Source: Craspedostauros australis
Taxonomy: Eukaryota > Bacillariophyta > Bacillariophyceae > Mastogloiales > Achnanthaceae
Length of the DNA stretch: 64,000 nucleotides
Assembly (NCBI GenBank): GCA_026770025.1
Contig: JAMXDE010000035.1
Coordinates: 186,001 to 250,000 of the forward strand
Reading direction: 5' to 3'
A program made the position numbers and the translations under genes. How positions within the stretch are numbered: the first letter of the stretch is position 1; each line of letters starts with the position of its first letter. The notes below the pieces were generated by a model. That model worked only from the letters and a program-made list of their open reading frames with translations. It was not told the DNA's origin and did not search any database. Positions 61,820-64,000 of the stretch are shown piece by piece.

Positions 61820-64000
61820 ATGATCTACGCCAAGGCAGCCTTCGTCGCTTTTCTCGCTCTCGCCGACACGGCAACGGTCCACGCTGTGCTCCGCGGCAAC
61901 AGGACCCCCTTGGACCCAACTAAGGAACTCCGCACGGCGATGAACAAGATCCGCGCCCTTAAGGTCGGCGCTGATGACAACGCGAAGGCGGCGAAACAAA
62001 ACAAGGGCGAACGAGAGCCACCCACTGAGAACCCGGCTGCTGCAGCAACAGCCGCGCCAACCGCATTGCCTACTGGGCCGCCGACAGGCTTGATTTCGGA
62101 GATGCCCTCGATGACACCTGTCGCTCAGCCAACCGCGTCGCCGACCTCTCAGCCCACCCTCCTGCCAACATCAAAGCCAACAGCCGCTCCAGCCATCTTC
62201 GATTCCACCATCGAAGTTTTTTGCAAGCCCGATGGAATCACCGCCCTCTCATCACAAGAGGTAAGCGCCAAGACCATCATCTGCGATGCGAACAAGCCAT
62301 CCTGCCGCGAGGCTGTGACTGCCGTGAGGGAATCTGAGCAGCTGCAGAACTTCTTTGGATGTGCAGGAGATCTCGGCGAAGGAGCTGCACGCAAGCTCTT
62401 CAACAAGTACGCATCCGACGACGTGCTCGCGGGCCAATTGGTCCTGATCGCTGCCACCAACGCAATCCTCGTCACCGAACGTCCGGATGCGATGAAGGCA
62501 GCTTGTGCGGCCATCGCGGCGATGCAATCGCCTGCCGTCGCGGACCCATGCTGCCAAGGATCGTCTGGATGCACCTCAGTCACTGGTTCCGCCTCCAACT
62601 CCCCGCCATTCATGACCATCGCCATCACGGCATGCACCGGCGACAGCGCCTGCAAGGATATGGGCCCCAATCCCCTCATCCTCGGTTCCTCCTGCACTGG
62701 CGCAAGTGCATGCGAGTTGATGAATGAGAACGAGGCCAATCCCTTCATCACTGGAGTCACCTTCGTTGGCGAGATGGCATGCACCACCCCTCAATCTTGC
62801 GAGGGAGTGGGACACCGCTCCCATGGCGATGTCACCATCCAGACCGGCGCATGCATCGGATCAGACGCATGCAATTCTGCTGGACGCCGCGTCATGCAGA
62901 AGGCCCCCATCCGCATCCGCAGCCACATCGACATCGGCCCAAATGCGTGCGTCGGCGCCAATGCCTGCAAGGATGCCCATTCCACTGTCAACCATGGTAC
63001 TGCTGGTAAGAGGGCAGGCAGCCTGACCATTGATGCTGGTGGTTGCGCTGCCGATGGGTCATGCGAGAAGATGGGCTTCAGTGACAGGATGAGAACCGAC
63101 ATCATCGTTCCTCCTGCTGGATGCGGCAGTGTCGAAGGCTGCAGGGGATGCATGACGAAGTACGAGTGCAGCCCTGATGAATTCTACTTCATCAGCGATA
63201 TCGACGGAGCCTGCCCAAAGGGAGGCAGCAGCTCCGGGGGCAATCCTACTGGTGACAAAGTGAATGAGTACTGTATTGGCATGGACACCTTGCCAACAGA
63301 CTGTCCGACTTTTTCTCCCACCCAGTTCCCCACACCTCTCGCATTAGCTCCAACATCGGTTCCCACATCGGCTCCCACATCAGCCCCAACATCAGCCCCA
63401 ACATTGGCTCCTACATCAGCTCCGACATCAGCTCCCACTTCGGCTCCAACATCATCCCCAACAGCTCCCACTTCAGCTCCAACATCGGCCCCAACATCAG
63501 CTCCCACTTCAGCTCCAACACCAGCTCCGACCAAACTGCCGTCTACAGGACCTTCACAAGAGCCTACAACAACAAGCAGCCCAACCTTGCCTCCAGCCTT
63601 TTTCACAGCCGGATGTCTCGAAACCCCAGGAGATACAACATCAACGTTCACAGCTATCAGCAATCCAGTCTTCTGCGATGGTGGTATGGACTCGTGCGCA
63701 CAATTTGTGGCCGCACTCGATGCACTACCTGACCAAGGGAAGATGATCAAGAGTATCTTTGGATGCAACGATGAAGATCCCCCACAGACTGTGACCACAG
63801 AGGTGGCGCAGAAGAGATTCGACAAGATCAAGAACGTCGCAAGCGTGACCGATGGACTATTGCAGATGGCGAATGAGGGCAAGAGGCTCTTCACTGGAAA
63901 ACCACCACTGGTGAGGGCGGCCTGTGATACTGATTGCTGCAACGGCAGTTCGTCGTGCACCATGCGCCCTGGTATTGGTGTCATGACGGTGAGCGAGGGG
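61820..64000 (+). CDS. Secreted Cys-rich repeat protein, paralogue of 4662-7367 (cut by the window end)
   Basis: The ATG at 61820 opens a frame of 727 codons that is still open at the right edge, so the 3' end is missing. It starts with a signal peptide (MIYAKAAFVAFLALADTATV) and a PT-rich linker, then module 1, very similar to the paralogue: FFGCAGDLGEGAARKLFNKY, CCQGSSGCTSVTGSASNSPP, TGDSACKDMGPNPLIL and IRIRSHIDIGPNACVGANAC. The second linker is longer than in the paralogue, with more than ten PTSA units (about 63355-63540). Module 2 begins with KSIFGCNDEDPP and is cut inside its repeat part. Minus-strand frames across this region are only shadows. Same orientation as the paralogue 57 kb away. 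Probable wall or matrix protein, function unknown. Confidence 0.85.
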   Translation, partial: MIYAKAAFVAFLALADTATVHAVLRGNRTPLDPTKELRTAMNKIRALKVGADDNAKAAKQNKGEREPPTENPAAAATAAPTALPTGPPTGLISEMPSMTPVAQPTASPTSQPTLLPTSKPTAAPAIFDSTIEVFCKPDGITALSSQEVSAKTIICDANKPSCREAVTAVRESEQLQNFFGCAGDLGEGAARKLFNKYASDDVLAGQLVLIAATNAILVTERPDAMKAACAAIAAMQSPAVADPCCQGSSGCTSVTGSASNSPPFMTIAITACTGDSACKDMGPNPLILGSSCTGASACELMNENEANPFITGVTFVGEMACTTPQSCEGVGHRSHGDVTIQTGACIGSDACNSAGRRVMQKAPIRIRSHIDIGPNACVGANACKDAHSTVNHGTAGKRAGSLTIDAGGCAADGSCEKMGFSDRMRTDIIVPPAGCGSVEGCRGCMTKYECSPDEFYFISDIDGACPKGGSSSGGNPTGDKVNEYCIGMDTLPTDCPTFSPTQFPTPLALAPTSVPTSAPTSAPTSAPTLAPTSAPTSAPTSAPTSSPTAPTSAPTSAPTSAPTSAPTPAPTKLPSTGPSQEPTTTSSPTLPPAFFTAGCLETPGDTTSTFTAISNPVFCDGGMDSCAQFVAALDALPDQGKMIKSIFGCNDEDPPQTVTTEVAQKRFDKIKNVASVTDGLLQMANEGKRLFTGKPPLVRAACDTDCCNGSSSCTMRPGIGVMTVSEG
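63355..63540 (+). repeat. In-frame 12-base repeat encoding Pro-Thr-Ser-Ala units
   Basis: About fifteen imperfect 12-base units of the kind CCAACATCAGCT, read as PTSA with variants (PTLA, PTSS, PTPA). The paralogue at 6190-6250 has only about five such units. Confidence 0.9.

Noticed and set aside
62149..63984. Minus-strand frames rich in Val-Gly-Ala repeats
   Set aside because: They are antisense of the PT-rich, Cys-rich plus-strand gene, which simply has no stop before the window ends.

Overview
This window is nuclear DNA from a photosynthetic stramenopile, most likely a diatom. Several genes are split by short GT-AG introns. Three proteins begin with a signal peptide followed by an Ala-Phe or Ser-Ala-Phe type cleavage site (SAF-Q, SAAF), the form diatoms use to send proteins into their secondary plastid: a fibrillin, a plastid terminal oxidase and a LON-like protein. 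The gene set also fits a diatom: a heat-shock-factor-type regulator, a diatom-type 'ICGxx-N-N-HPGNKRFRELI' domain protein, and secreted Cys-rich proteins with Pro-Thr linkers. I could not name the species.

Layout. 1-10 kb holds two inverted copies of a GT47/exostosin-like glycosyltransferase around a U6 snRNA gene (minus strand) and a large secreted Cys-rich protein. A second copy of that Cys-rich protein enters at 61.8 kb and runs off the right edge. 10-17 kb has a DMT/EamA transporter, a three-exon DHHC palmitoyltransferase and a Dus1-type tRNA dihydrouridine synthase. 17-26 kb has a giant multi-zinc-ribbon protein and a diatom-specific ICG-domain protein. 27-34 kb has a TPR/PDK1-like kinase fused to a degenerate phosphoesterase domain, diverging from an eIF4G-like MIF4G protein whose start codon stands alone in its own coding exon. 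34-42 kb has an armadillo-like hypothetical protein and an HSF-domain protein. 42-46 kb is gene-poor. 46-56 kb has a plastid fibrillin that overlaps, stop codon to stop codon, with an RluA pseudouridine synthase fused to a phosphohistidine-phosphatase domain, then a hypothetical protein and a five-helix membrane protein with a long basic disordered tail. 56-60 kb has the plastid terminal oxidase and the LON-like protein, which diverge from a shared region carrying three perfect TGACGTCA palindromes.

The genes do not form one pathway; this is an ordinary eukaryotic neighbourhood. The most unusual items are two domain fusions (RluA plus PHPT1-like; PDK1-like kinase plus dead CPPED1-like), the mosaic inverted GT47 pair, the two-module Cys-rich secreted family, and the CRE-type palindromes between two plastid genes. 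All gene models were made by eye from reading frames and splice motifs, with no transcript or database support. In several places a long open frame begins at GTG or TTG; I moved those starts to the first credible ATG.
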